Assembly: GCA_032173965.1 (NCBI GenBank)
Contig: CM063283.1
Location: 112,477,108 to 112,541,107, forward strand
Source of the DNA: Sitta carolinensis
Lineage: Eukaryota > Chordata > Aves > Passeriformes > Sittidae
Direction of reading: 5' to 3'
Length of the DNA: 64,000 nt
The notes under the pieces were generated by a model. It was given only the letters and a program-made list of their open reading frames with translations. It was not told the DNA's origin and did not search any database. This document shows, one piece after another, positions 26,607-40,283 of the stretch (position 1 is the first letter of the stretch; the number at the start of each line of letters is the position of its first letter). The translations under genes and the position numbers were made by a program.

Positions 26607-26850
26607 GCGCTTCCTTGTGCTCTGGTGTGAGCGGGGCATCCCCGGCTCCCCGACGCTTTCGCGGAGTTGGGCATTCCCAAAATCCCGCCCGGGAGCGGCG
26701 GGTGCCCGAGCAGTACCGGCAATGGCCACCGGGTGGCAGCACGGCACCGGGCCTGCGAGCGGCCGCCGCTGCCCAAATTCCTCAAAATCCCAAACTCCCA
26801 AATGCCTCGGGAGGAGTCCAGAGCTTCAGCATTCCTTTTAGGAACGGGAG
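26607..26850. promoter_or_regulatory. Small CpG-rich island inside an intron
   Basis: I count about 19 CpG dinucleotides between 26629 and 26770, against almost none in most surrounding intron. Motifs present include CCCGCCC (Sp1-like) and TTTCGCGG (E2F-like). It could be a methylation-free intronic promoter or enhancer, or a young GC-rich insertion whose CpGs have not yet decayed. No transcript start or repeat family is recognised. Confidence 0.5.
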
Positions 26851-26979
26851 GAAAGCTGGCATTTTTTTTTTAAAACGTGATTTTTTAATACATCATTCAG
26901 TAAGCGTGTGTTTTGTAAACACTGAGAAGTGCCAGAATTTAACATTTTATGAGAGGAATAAAGAATAAAGTTTAAAAAG

Positions 26980-26997
26980 TTCTTTTTTCTTTCTTTT

Positions 26998-27029
<32 letters not shown>

Positions 27030-27047
27030 TTTTCTTTCTTTCTTTTT

Positions 27048-27118
<71 letters not shown>

Positions 27119-27310
27119 CTTTCTCTCTCTCTTTCTCTCTTTCTCTTCTTTCTCTCTTTTCTCTCTCTTCTCTCTCTCTCTCTCTTCTCTCTCTCTTCTC
27201 CCTTCTCCCTCCCCTCCCTCCCTTCCTCCCTCCCTTCCTTCCCTTCCTTCCCTTCCTCCCTTCCTTTTCCTTTTTTTCTTTCCTCCCTCCCTCTCTTTCT
27301 CTTTCCTTTT
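26980..27310. repeat. 331-bp pure pyrimidine tract, (CTTT)n grading to (CT)n and CCCTCCTT
   Basis: Every base on the + strand from 26980 to 27310 is C or T. The first ~140 bases are mainly CTTT units, the middle is CTCTCT, and the last part is rich in CCTCCCTT. The - strand is pure purine. Open frames through it (Lys/Glu/Arg-rich on the - strand) are artefacts. Confidence 0.97.
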
Positions 27311-28404
27311 AATTTTCTTTCTTTTTTTGTAACTCATTGCTATTTGTTTTCTATGCTTTTACAATCTTTCCTGAACTGAAAATACAAACCAGAAAATTCA
27401 ATAGTCGATCTTAACACCTTTGTTACTTACAGCATGGACACAAGAATATACTTTTAGGGTTTGCCACAAAAAATAAAATTAACTCTTTTTTATTATTCCT
27501 TATTAACACGGATTTTTTTAAAAACTGGAGAAAAATAGTTTTCTCTCTGAACTGACTTAATTTTTAAAGGATTGCACTTGGTTTATTTTACCCTTCAAGA
27601 AAAGGGGTATAGGTATCAAAAGAAGTTCCCTGAAATCCATGCATATCATAAATAGACAATGGAAATAAATGTGTAGATGTAGAGGAGACTGGCTTTTCAT
27701 CTTGTTCTTTGTGGTACCATTACTTAACCTACAAAGAAACCTACAAAAATTTTTAAAATATCTTTCTTTAATTTCAGTAGCTAGCAATGACTACAGAGTC
27801 CTGCCACTTGGAGGTCAGTATTTGAAACAACCAAGCGAAAAGAAAAGCAATTTGATAAGATACAGACTAAATTTTTTTTTTGAATTCCCATCATCCTCAA
27901 GGGAAATATAACACAATCTCCATACCAAGCAGGTCAATTTTGAAATTCCTTTTCTGAAGTTATGCCACAGATGAAGCTGTGACAAACTCAGTCACCAAAG
28001 TAAAAAGACATTTTAGTGCTAACCAAAATCACTCGAACATCAATTCCTGAATATTCTGTGTTTAAACAAAGCCACCTGGCTCAGCAAACAGGCCCTGCCA
28101 CCAGCCAAGTGCAGGAGTCACTGTGACAGCTTGTGCCTCTCCCAGCAAACCCTTACAAAAGAATTCACACAGTTTCTGCTGCTTCACTTTGTATCTGGGT
28201 GAGCTTTCTATTTTTAAACTCATCTTTGTTATCTGCTGAGCTTTCCGCAGCCCTGCCCACAGTGACCCCTCTGTAAAACACTCCTGAGAGCCTCCAGGGA
28301 CACCCCCACAGGATGCTCCAGAGGTTAAAGGGGGACACTGACTGCAGGAAGGGAGAAATGAAGGATGTCAACTCACAAAAGACATCAAGACGCTTTAAAT
28401 TGAT

Positions 28405-28406
<2 letters not shown>

Positions 28407-28439
<33 letters not shown>
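28407..28439. repeat. T33 homopolymer
   Basis: Thirty-three consecutive T on the + strand, just before GCAGCAATTC. The antisense CR1 begins about 100 bases later, so this is unlikely to be its tail, since CR1 lacks poly(A). Confidence 0.95.
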
Positions 28440-28441
<2 letters not shown>

Positions 28442-28544
28442 AGCAATTCAATACTTGGGTGAAAATGAGGGGCTACTGTGTTTAGCTGTTTTCCATCCCT
28501 TTCCCTATTTCATGTCTGGATAATTTATTATAAACACAACAGGC

Positions 28545-28868
28545 TGATGACTTTGGAAATGACCTCCAGGACCATCGAGTCCCAGCTGTGCCTGATCCCA
28601 CCTTGTCCCCATCCCAGAGCACTGAGTGCCACCTCCAGGTGACACCACCAGGGATGGGCACTCCACCTCCTCCTTGGGCAGCCCTTTCCAATGCTTAACT
28701 GCCCTTTCCATGAAGAAATTCCTGCTGCTATCCAACCTGACCTTCCCCTGGCACAGGTTGAGGCTGTGTTCTCATCCTGTCACTTGTTGGAGAACAGGCC
28801 AGTCCCCGCCTGCTGCACCCTCCTCCTGTCAGGGACCTGTGGACAGCAACGAGGTCTCTCCTGGACCA
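28545..28868 (-). mobile_element. CR1 LINE fragment, 3' end, antisense
   Basis: Read on the - strand this is a CR1 3' part. It shows the degenerate peptide region SRNFFMERAVKHWKGLPKEE followed by CPSLVV, then GGAGGTGGCACTCAGTG and CACAGCTGGGACTCGATGGT before the tail. Upstream on the - strand it also has the ACAAGTGACAGGATGAGAA segment typical of CR1. Same subfamily as 17360-17578, in the opposite direction. Confidence 0.92.
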
Positions 28869-29278
28869 TTCCTGTTCATGAACTCCCTTCTCTCCCATTT
28901 CTTTTGAGCACAACCAACTTTATCACTGAAAGGGCAGCAACTCCCATTTCTGTGCAGTTGTTCCAATGTCCCAGTGGTAAGAAATCACACTCACCAAACT
29001 GGGGAATCTTTGCTGCTCCCACCACCTCCTCAAAGAGTAGCTATTTCTGTGGAGCTGCTGATGACCCCAGAGCTGAGATCCCATTGTTCCCAGCAGCACT
29101 CTTGGAGCAGTTGGGAGTGCTGTCAAAGAAGGGGAGGGACCACTGGATTAGCTTGGAGCAAAATGTGTTTTCTGGATTAACGCAGCGATGGCGTGAAACA
29201 GTTTAACTTCATGCTTGCATCCCCCACATTAACACCACCATTTATTGTCTGTTTCTGCTGATATTTCTTATCAAACAG

Positions 29279-29446
29279 ACTCTTGGGATTCTGTCCAGAG
29301 GACCAGAGACGTTTCCCCTCAGCTAAACCAAGCCACCATCATCGACCTGCACCCGTCCTCCACCTACAACATCCGCATGTACGCCAAGAACCGCATCGGC
29401 AAGAGCGAGGCCAGCAACGAGCTCACCATCACCACTGATGAAGCAG
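29279..29446 (+). CDS. DSCAM: DSCAM exon: second part of FN3 domain 1
   Basis: A 168-nt exon, phase 1 in and out, 55 full codons. Acceptor TCAAACAG, donor GTATGC. It encodes [16 protein letters not shown] at the start, then the F-G part of the FN3 fold with the conserved tyrosine corner in [16 protein letters not shown], and ends in ELTITTDEA. The join to the previous exon gives KNKSDSWDS without a break. Strong G/C bias at third codon positions contrasts with the flanking intron. It closes FN3-1. Confidence 0.97.
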
Positions 29447-29991
29447 GTATGCCCTGCCTTTGCACCCTCTGAATTCGATGGGAATTATCTCTCTGATGTC
29501 AGGAATTGCTGCGTGAAATGCTGCTTAGGTGGCTGCAGCTGTGTCGGAAGGAATCCTGAGTTATCCCCGTAGAACATCGTGGCTTTTGGAACCTCATTGT
29601 GCAGGGCTGTGATTAAAGCTGTTCAGTGGCATCTAGTGGTCAAAGAGGACATTGTGCTCCAGATTTTCAGCTTGGGATGTTGGGAATAACACACCTGTAC
29701 CTACAGTGAGGCAACTCAACCAGCAACCTCCTGGTTTTAGTGGTGGTGCCTCCCCTGTGGGTGTTGTGGCCTTCCTTAAATCTTTAGATATTAATGTAGG
29801 CAACTAATTTAAATTTTCATGTTGATCCACATGAATCAACTCTTCATTTCAATACTCCCTCACCCAACCCAACCTTTATTTGAATATTCCCTCTCTCAGC
29901 CCACCCACCATTTATTTTTCTGGCCTCTGTTTAAGTCTCTTGGCTGTCACTTGTTAATGTCATCCCCACAATTTTTGTTATGTTGTATTAT

Positions 29992-30047
29992 AGAATTACT
30001 TAAGTTGGAAAAGATCTCCAAGATCATCAAGTCTGACCTTTATTTTT
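29992..30047 (-). mobile_element. CR1 LINE 3'-tail remnant, antisense
   Basis: The + strand reads TAGAATTACTTAAGTTGGAA, then AAGATCTCCAAGATCATC and AAGTCTGACC, the reverse complement of a CR1 end. Short, without coding remains. Confidence 0.75.
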
Positions 30048-31615
30048 ACCTTTAACCTTTTATTCTCCTATATCAGCACCAGGAGTACTGTGTGAGCATT
30101 TCACCTTTGGTGGCTGGAGCCACTCTCGTGTACGTGGAATTTCTGCCTTCCTTCACCTTATGTTAAGTCAGAACTGCTTTATTCTTTGGGAGTTTAGAGA
30201 CAACAACGTGGTGACAGTCTCCTGGCAGTGAAAATTCCCTTTCTCTCTCAAGATTCATGTAGGTCTTGGATTTCAACACCCAGAGACTGAGTTTTAGTTC
30301 AGCTCCTATGAACACAACTGTGTAATTCCCACTTAATTTCTCTTGGAATTTTCTACAATGAAAACACAGTCCTTGTCAGGACAACGTGGTTTTGGGCCTG
30401 AGGGACTTTCTGAGTAGGAACTGGACACAAGGGCTCACAGTGGAAAGCAGAATAAGCTGAAGACAACATAAGTTGCATTTCTTTAATCATTCCAGCAGAA
30501 GTAAAGCATTTACATTGAACAGATTTAATAGTGAAAATTTGTTTGAAAAATACTTATTTTTAATCAGAAATTTTTTCTTCCTTCGTGCAAAGAAAACGTG
30601 AAATCACTGGAGAAAACAGACTATCCCTTCTTTTAGCCAGAGCCATCTATAACCCCAAAATTCCCATCTTTCCTTGTGCAAAGTACAGGACTGGGTCTTG
30701 GATCAGCTCTCTCATGCTCCCTTATTCACCATGCCTGGAATGTTTTTTACTTGCCAAGTTTTTCCTGACTAATAATTAAGTTGTCAGGATCAGCAGCTGC
30801 CCTTGGAATAAAAAAAACCAGCTTCCCCATGAGCAGGGTGGAACCTTAACATCACATTTTATTCAGTTCTTTGTAACCCGGTTTCAGAATAAACGATCCT
30901 TTTGTCGCTGTCTTTTGAGGAGCTGTTTGTTGGTAGAGAAAGACCAGCAGTGTGGAACTGCATTCAAAAGTCACTGATCTACCTAGGGAAGGACTGGGAG
31001 AGAGGAGGTCAGGCTTAGGCAGAGTTTGTGATGTTTTTCTCCTGGGTTTTCATTTCAGGGGTTGCACGAAGTGTAGGAACATCATTTTTTTTGATCACTG
31101 TTTACTTCTGTTCTCTGCTTTTACAGCAGGCAATGGAGAACAGCATGGGTGCAGGGGATGAGAGAGAAGGTAATGAGCAGGGAGCAAAATAAAGGTCCAA
31201 GAAATACAAGATAAAAACCAAGTAACTTGGAAAGGGGGCACAGATTCTGTATCATATATTGGGAAAAAAAAAAATCTCTTTTAAAAAGAAACCTTTAAAA
31301 AGTCTCTGTGGCAAAAGGATAGGCAAGGATGGGATGATTACAAAGCTTGCAGACCCCATCTTTCTTTCCATACAACCCCAATTAGCTCACGTGTTGGAAA
31401 ATAGATGCCAGTACACACTTGCACTAATGCCTGTCAGAAAAAAAAGTATTATGGCCATTGCCTAATACTGAAATCAATAGAGGAAACAAGCATATCTGGG
31501 TTTTCTTTATGTCCTTGCCACAAACTCTGTATGACATTAAGTATGTAAAACAAATGGCTTCTTATTTAACATCTCCCTGTGGTGTGCTGGCAGCACTTAA
31601 CTATTCAGGTCTGTG

Positions 31616-31645
<30 letters not shown>
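31616..31645. repeat. A30 homopolymer
   Basis: Thirty consecutive A on the + strand followed by GGGTC. No retrotransposed gene body was recognised directly upstream. Confidence 0.95.
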
Positions 31646-31648
<3 letters not shown>

Positions 31649-32597
31649 TCTTTTGAGGAAAAGTTAGGGTTCTAGGGGCACGTTTTAAACCCCATTTTTA
31701 GGATCAAATGCTTTGCTCAAATTCCACTACGTTATAATGTACCCTGGAGAAGTGGCATTCATTGTTGTCTACAGGAGGACAGAATCAAGGTCAGGCTTCA
31801 AAAAATTCACAGAGATCTCATTTTTGCCAATGGACTTTTTCCTCTTCTCCTTCCTTTGTATTAACGCAAGAAGAATGGAAATAAAGTTCTTTCAAGCTTT
31901 GGAAATTTCCCATATGGAGGACAGTCAGGAATGGCAGAGAATAGGGCATATTTAATAACTCAAACATATTATAGGCTGTATTCTGTGTCTCCTGCTTTCA
32001 TCAGTTAAAGCAAAATGTTCTGGTTCCTTTCACCACAGCTGTCATTTATTGCTGCTCCACCTCTAACAGCCCCATCTCACCCTTTTTTACTGCTTTCCTT
32101 CCTTTGTCCTGCTATTAAACTTCATTTAACACCTTTCACTGAGGCTGTATTCTGCATCAAGGGAACCCTCTGCAGCAGCTCGAGGTGGCTCCATCCCTCT
32201 CCTCAGATCTTCCCTTTGCAGTGATTTACCTCGCTGAGCAAGCAATTTCCTGCACAGCTCTCTGTCCAATCCCAGCTGATCCTGGTCTGCTTTGTAGCTG
32301 CCCAGCTGATGAGGAGGTTCCTTCTTTTTCCATTCATTTTTAAAGCCTCCTGCACACCTTTGGCACTGTGTTGATGGTCCATGAACTTTCCCTGGCTCAG
32401 GCAGGAGTTGAAAGAAGGTTTTCCCATCTACCAGATATTTTTATTTTTTCTGATTTCCAGGCTGGAACTCTTACTGGGGAAGGGGAGAGCGTAAAGTGTG
32501 CAGGATTTTGTGTAAAATATCTGATATTGGGCTGAATGTGCTCGGTTTCCAGTGAGCAAAGGGGATCCCACCGGAAAATTCACAACAGGTTGAAAGG

Positions 32598-32754
32598 TGG
32601 ATTAGGAGCTCCAGGCTCACCTGCTTGAAATGGGTTCTGCTGTTCTCCTGTCTGGATTAGGAGCTCCAGGCTCATTTGCTTGAAATGGATTCTACTGTTT
32701 TCCTGTCTGGATTAGAGCTCCAGGCTCACCTGCTTTAAATGAACTCTGCTGGTT
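32598..32754. repeat. 55-bp minisatellite, about 2.9 copies
   Basis: Copies start at 32598, 32653 and 32708. Each begins TGGATTAG(G)AGCTCCAGG and contains CTGCTT(G/T)AAATG and a TTCTCCTGTC-like end. Copies 1 and 2 differ at a handful of positions and copy 3 has lost one G and diverges at its end. It arose by local tandem duplication. Confidence 0.92.
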
Positions 32755-33070
32755 TTTTATCACCCACAGGGTTGTGACTGCAGAGAATTCTGCTTTCCTC
32801 TCTCCAGATGTGCAGAAGGAGCACTGTGAGAGTATCTCTAGCCAAGAACACCACTGTTATTCATTTTATTCTGTTCATTTTATTTACCCCCTTGGTCTGT
32901 TTTGGCATTTTCCTGGTGGCCAGAGGTGACATCTGAATGCAGAAGATTCCTGGCCCTGCTTTTGTTTGGTGAAGTTTTCCACTGACTCCCACCTCTGTGA
33001 CACTGGGGTGTAAAGGTGTGACATTTCATGTGAAATGCTGAATTCCTTGGACTCTGAGGGGCAGTTCTGA

Positions 33071-33295
<225 letters not shown>

Positions 33296-36043
33296 TAAAG
33301 TATTTGCCACTGAAGGGAGCATCAATGCAAAGAACGCCTTCCATTGGAGAGTAAAAGTAGCAGCTGCTTGCATTTCCTTCTTTTTTCTGATTTCAGAGAT
33401 AAGGACACATTTTTAGGAAATGAACACTCAGAAAATTTCACCATGGTTCTGGGAAAAACTTCCTCAGAAACCATTGGAACCAATGGGATCCTTTTCCCAT
33501 TGCAATAAACTTTGGGACAGATTTTTGCTGCAAAGAGAGAGAGCAGTATGAGTGTCTCAGTATAGTCCATGAGAACTGATGAAGAGTAATTAATATAAAA
33601 ATGTCATCAGCTGGTATAATTTAAAAATCTGTCATGTGACTCATTTTTCCTAGTTTTTTCCCAGTATTTTGACTATGACAGAAAGTTTTAAATGCTTTGA
33701 TTTCATACCAGAAGTACTTAAAACATGTTTTAAATGGTTTTGTGGTATATACTGCTTGTATATTGTGTTGATACTTCTGTATATTTACAATTCTAAAATA
33801 TGTAATATTAAGAACCAAAGTGGTATAGTGGCATAATAATAATGATTATTTTCTACATCGATGTTAATTACTACTGCAAATGTGAGTGATGTGGCTTTTG
33901 TCCTATTTTATGGATTATTCAGAAAGTCAGAAGCAGTGAGGCTCTGCTTATTAACCAAATGATTATGGGTGATTGGTTCTTTTTTGCATAATAATGAATA
34001 TATTGTAGGTTTAAGCCAGTTCTTTAAAAGGCAGGTCCAGAACCTCTTCTGCACAGGTCACTAAAAATGCAATGCTGATTCTTGGATCTTGTCCATGTCT
34101 TAAATTTATATCAGTGTTGCTTGTCAACAAATGGTTTCCAAAACCAAAAGCTGTGTGGTGACAGATTTACCTGGAGTGAAACTCAACAATGTACTTAGAG
34201 AAGACACTGATTTAAATCCAACACACAGTCAGCAGAGCAAAGGAAATAGTTTTTGAAGTCATGCAAGGGTGTACAGAGATTTTCAACAACTGGAATAAAT
34301 TCTTAATAGGTGTTTTCTTTCTTAAACCACTCAAGAGCTGTGGCTATCTGATCAAGTCAATTATAATCTTCAAGCTTCTGTGCCTGAACTTGTTTTTATG
34401 GATTTATGGCAGATTGAAAGGCTTTGTTTGCTTTTTCAGGAAGTTCACTTTGGGGGATGTTTTTAAGAGAAGATGCTGGAGTTTATAGCTGCTGTTTGTG
34501 AAGTTTTGCCATTAAATTTTATAGATGCAGATGTGAACAGGACAAACAGAATTCCCACACCTCCATTTCAATAACTGCCTAAAATACAGTTCAATTTGTA
34601 CTTCCAGGACACTTTAGTAGAACTGAGCACGTCCTGAGCTTTGGGTGCTGTCTGATGTTGAAGGATATCAAATGAGCTGCTGGGGTTGTGTTCCCAAGAT
34701 TGTGTTTGGAATTTGATTTGAGGATTCTTGTCAAGCCAAGTTCAGTATCTAATACAACGAGATATTCACAGAAATGAGTTATATATTGAATACATGCTTC
34801 ATCAGCCTGGTCTCATGAGCTGAAGGGGGAGATGGATTTTCACAATCTGGAAAGAGCTCAAGGTGAAGTCACTGGGCAGGCTAGAGCTGGTGTAGTCCTG
34901 CCTTTCCTGGAAGAATCATTTCCTGAAGGACAATTTGTCACCTCTCTTCCTTATTAAGACCCAAATCCAGAGCAAGCCTCTTACTTCCCTTGATTTATTG
35001 CAGTTTCCTCCAGGTCAGAGCAGTGTTGGTTCATTACTCAAAAAGGGACTTTAAGATGGTGCCACAGACATAATCCAGTTTGGTTCCATGCTGAATCCTG
35101 ACTTTGGGGTAGGTCCCTACAATGCTGTGCAGAAGGCACTCATTGAGTGTCTAATAAAATGCAATTAAGAATAAAGAAATACCCCATGAGATCAATCCTA
35201 CATTGTCATGGAAGCCAAAAAAACAAGAAAAGAACCTGACCTTGGTAATTTTTATTTTGGAGGCACATGGAGCTTTAGCCATGAAAGGCTGTGATGACAT
35301 TGAAAAAACAGGATTATGGTGAAAACCATGGTTATATTTAAAGCTGGCAAACTTTATTAAAATACAGTGTCAATAACAGCTAAAGGAGCAGGGAATAACA
35401 CATCGATTATCTTTCTTCTTGCATTAAATCCCATTTCTGCAGCTTGCTTCGGCTGTAAATCTTCATTTAAAGTTTTGCTTTAGCCCACTCTCAGAAAATC
35501 CCAGTTAAGCAAAGTTGTATTGGTCTGTGATTTGTTGAATCCAATATCTGTGTGTCCACAAAGGACTTTGCATTTCAGACTGAGCTGTTAAATAAAACTC
35601 ACTCACTTTTTGATAGTTTAAACTGGTGCAGAGTTAATGGGAAGTAAACAGGAATTCTCATTTAGAAAAGAGCATGAAAATATTCATTTTTTTCATGTAG
35701 TATTTTACATTAGGTAAATGAACCCATTAAATTCAGACATGGGGCATATTCCTTTTCCACTTTATTCCTATTTATACACACACAAAGCTGTAGAATGTCA
35801 TACTTTACAAAAGTCAATGATACCCTGTTTTACAAATATTGAATTTTGTAAGAAAAGCAGTAAGGTCATGGACTGAAACTTACTTTTTCATAATGTTCTA
35901 TGGCTGCTGACAAGGTTTACAATATTTTTACCCAAGAACACCAAGTTTTTACACTAAATATTCTACCAAAATTGTGTCTATACACCAGAAGAAATATTTA
36001 TCAAATGAGTCACGTGTAGAAAAAGTCAACTCAAAATCAAGTA

Positions 36044-36111
36044 TTCAGGACATAGTAACAAGGAACATTGGAATTGTTGTGAAGCAGAACATTCCAATGT
36101 TTTGTCCTGAA
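36044..36111. other. 68-nt imperfect inverted repeat (possible hairpin)
   Basis: Inner arms AACATTGGAAT (36064-36074) and ATTCCAATGTT (36091-36101) are perfect over 11 bases with a 16-base loop. Outer arms TTCAGGACA (36044-36052) and TGTCCTGAA (36103-36111) are perfect over 9 bases. The left side has an 11-base bulge between them, the right side one base. The strand is undetermined; a hairpin in the DSCAM pre-mRNA is possible. Not recognised as a known microRNA. Confidence 0.55.
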
Positions 36112-36359
36112 GCGACTTGGAGTTTGTTTTATATTGTATAATGTTTCAAAGTGAGGGGGAAAAAAAAAGTAAAATGTTAATATTTGATTTAAAGAAATAA
36201 ATCCCTTGACTTAAAACAATTATGAAGAAGTCCATGAAAATTTCAAAGTTTGTCATTTTATTCCAATTCAAGTGAGAAAGTATAGTTGTGGAATTCCCAG
36301 TGTTGTGGCTGCTTTGTTCAAACTGTTTGTCTGGAAGTCAGTTTGTTGTCAATCAGGAT

Positions 36360-36740
36360 GGGCAGAGGCTGGAGCAGCTGTGCTGGGAGGAAAGGCTGGC
36401 ACAGCTGGGATTGTTCAGCTGCACAGGAGAAGCTTTGGGCTGAGCTCAGGGTGGCCTTGCAGGAACCCTGGAGAGAGACAATTGCCAAGGGCTGCAGGCA
36501 CAGCACCAGGGAATGGCTGCAGAGTGGGATTGGCTGGGATTGGGGCAGGAATTGTTCCTGGAGGGGCTGGAATTGCCAGAGCAGCTGTGGCTGCCCCTGG
36601 ATCCCTGGCAGTGCCCCAGGCCAGGTTGGACATTGGGCTTGGATCAACCTGGGACAGTGGGAGGGATCCCTGCCAGGGCAGGGGTTTGCAAATGGATAAT
36701 CTTTACAGATTCCAACCCAAACCATTCTGATATTCTATGA
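36360..36740 (+). mobile_element. CR1 LINE fragment, 3' end
   Basis: A sense CR1, near-identical to 43888-44345 over its first ~150 bases (from CAGAGGCTGGAGCAGCTGTG through GGAACCCTGGAGAGAGACAA) and again at the 3' end, ending CATTCTGATATTCTATGA. The middle differs (ATTGTTCCTGGAGGGGCTGG), so it is a related subfamily or a rearranged copy. Frame fragments LAQLGLFSCTGEALG are visible. Not functional. Confidence 0.9.
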
Positions 36741-38356
36741 ATATCTCTTAACTCAAACAAGAACAAAAATCTGACCTTAGTTTCCACCTCCAGCTTAAAA
36801 GTACCTCCTGCTGCAAACATTCAAGGATCAGAAGCCATGGAATTGTCCAGAATAGGTAACACACTTATAAAGGGCTCTGACAATAAAATGACCTGCATGT
36901 TTCTGAAGCAGCTGGGGAGTTTTTGACCACAAAACCCAGATAAATATTCAAACAGGAAACAATTATACTCTTAGATTCCCAAAACACTATCCTTATCCCT
37001 GCCTTGGAACTTACAAGGATCTCAAGATCTGAATCTGCTAATTCAATCAGCTACATCTGATCAAAGTAATACAGTGGGAATTGAAATTATAGCATCGCTT
37101 CAAGTTCTGTGTCTGTTTCTCAGGCATGAGGGAGAGTCAAAAAAACCCATCTGAAGAGATTATTCAATCAATCAGTTGCACACAGTGACACACATTTTAA
37201 ATTTGAGAGGGGGCTGGCTTTTGCAGAGCAGTGGTTTCAATGGTAGTGGATGAAAGGCAAATTCACCCTGGTTTTATTAACCCCAGTGGACTATAAACTC
37301 CCCAAAACATGCAGGTCCAGTGGCAGACATAAGTGTTTTTTCTTAAGAATCTGTTCCTCGGGAGATTTAATAGGATATAGAAGCAACAGAAGTTGCCAGT
37401 CCAACCGTTGCTGATAAACTGTGTCACAAAGTCCTTTCAGAGTGAGACAGATGAGCTCGTGGGCATCTGTTGGGAGTTTGAAAGAGGTTTGAAAGAGATT
37501 TTTTTGCTCCTGGATTACAAACTGTGCCTTAAAATCCTTATACTAATTTTGCCTCATATAGATAGAGAATCAGGCAGGAACATTAACATATATGGAAATT
37601 AGTCCAATACTATTTAAATAGAATTTTTATAGATATTGCTGTCAATAACAGGCTTTTCCCCTGAGCTGCAAATCTCTGCTTTGCACTAGATTTATATTGC
37701 AGAGCACACAAATGATTTCCACCAGTCAGGAGCAGGGAATCTTGCACTGTGACTGAGAAACGTGGCACATAATTATGGCCAACCATTTTGTGCTGTCCAT
37801 ATCCCCGAATGCCAGATATATTGCAGCTATTCAGTATGCAAATCCCTGCTTTCCAAATCATTGTTGCCTTCAGCACTCATTATCTAATCATCTTTCTACA
37901 CTACACACTGAATGAACAGAGGCATATTTCAAAGCACAGCATAAAATTTTCCTAATGCATGGGACTGAATAAACTCCTGTGGCTGCCTTGCACAGATCAA
38001 TAAATGCCTTCCTAAAGGTTCAGTGATTGGTGGGGGCTTCTGAAAAAAAAAAACAATTAGAAGTGAAAAGTGGCCTGGAATGCAAATACACCCTTATCAA
38101 CTCAGCTTGGATTGATTCACCTGAAAAGAGAACAAAACATCATAAATTCGACCTCAAGAGTGTCTCCTCATTGGATTTTTCTGTGCATGAACCATTTCGA
38201 GGCCTTTCAGCACAGATTTGAACAAAACACACCTGAAATTTATACAATTGAAAAAAGTTGCTGCTTCATGCTCGAGAAGTGTTTTTGAATTGTTGCCTAG
38301 AAATAGACTTGCATTCAGTAGGAAAAAAAAAAAAGTTAAGCATGGGTTAGTTGTTG

Positions 38357-38378
38357 TTTTTTTTTTTTTTTTTTTTTT
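38357..38378. repeat. DSCAM: T22 run upstream of the FN3-2 second exon
   Basis: Twenty-two T ending 47 bases before the exon at 38426. It lies in the zone where branch point and pyrimidine tract are expected, although the acceptor itself (TTTTCTGTTTAG) has its own pyrimidines. Confidence 0.95.
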
Positions 38379-38425
38379 ACTTTGGTTGTGTGCACTTGTT
38401 GTGTGACTTTCCATTTTCTGTTTAG

Positions 38426-40283
<1,858 letters not shown>

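Larger units (their letters stand above)
24316..29278 (+). other. DSCAM: DSCAM intron inside FN3-1 (phase 1)
   Basis: 4,963 bases, GT...AG. It contains an LTR (24460-24809), an antisense CR1 remnant (26168-26265), a CpG-rich island (26607-26850), a long pyrimidine tract (26980-27310), a T33 run (28407-28439) and an antisense CR1 (28545-28868). Stretches 24.8-26.1 kb and 27.3-28.4 kb show nothing recognisable. Confidence 0.9.

Noticed and set aside
26972..27337. 121-codon Lys/Glu/Arg frame on the - strand
   Set aside because: Simple translation of the purine strand of a pure pyrimidine tract.
28407..28439. T33 run as the tail of an antisense processed pseudogene
   Set aside because: No gene-like sequence follows it on the appropriate side; the nearest element is a CR1, which does not have a poly(A) tail.
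28691..29206. 171-codon frame on the + strand
   Set aside because: Its first part is the reverse strand of an antisense CR1; the rest is intron upstream of the exon at 29279 and has no similarity to DSCAM.
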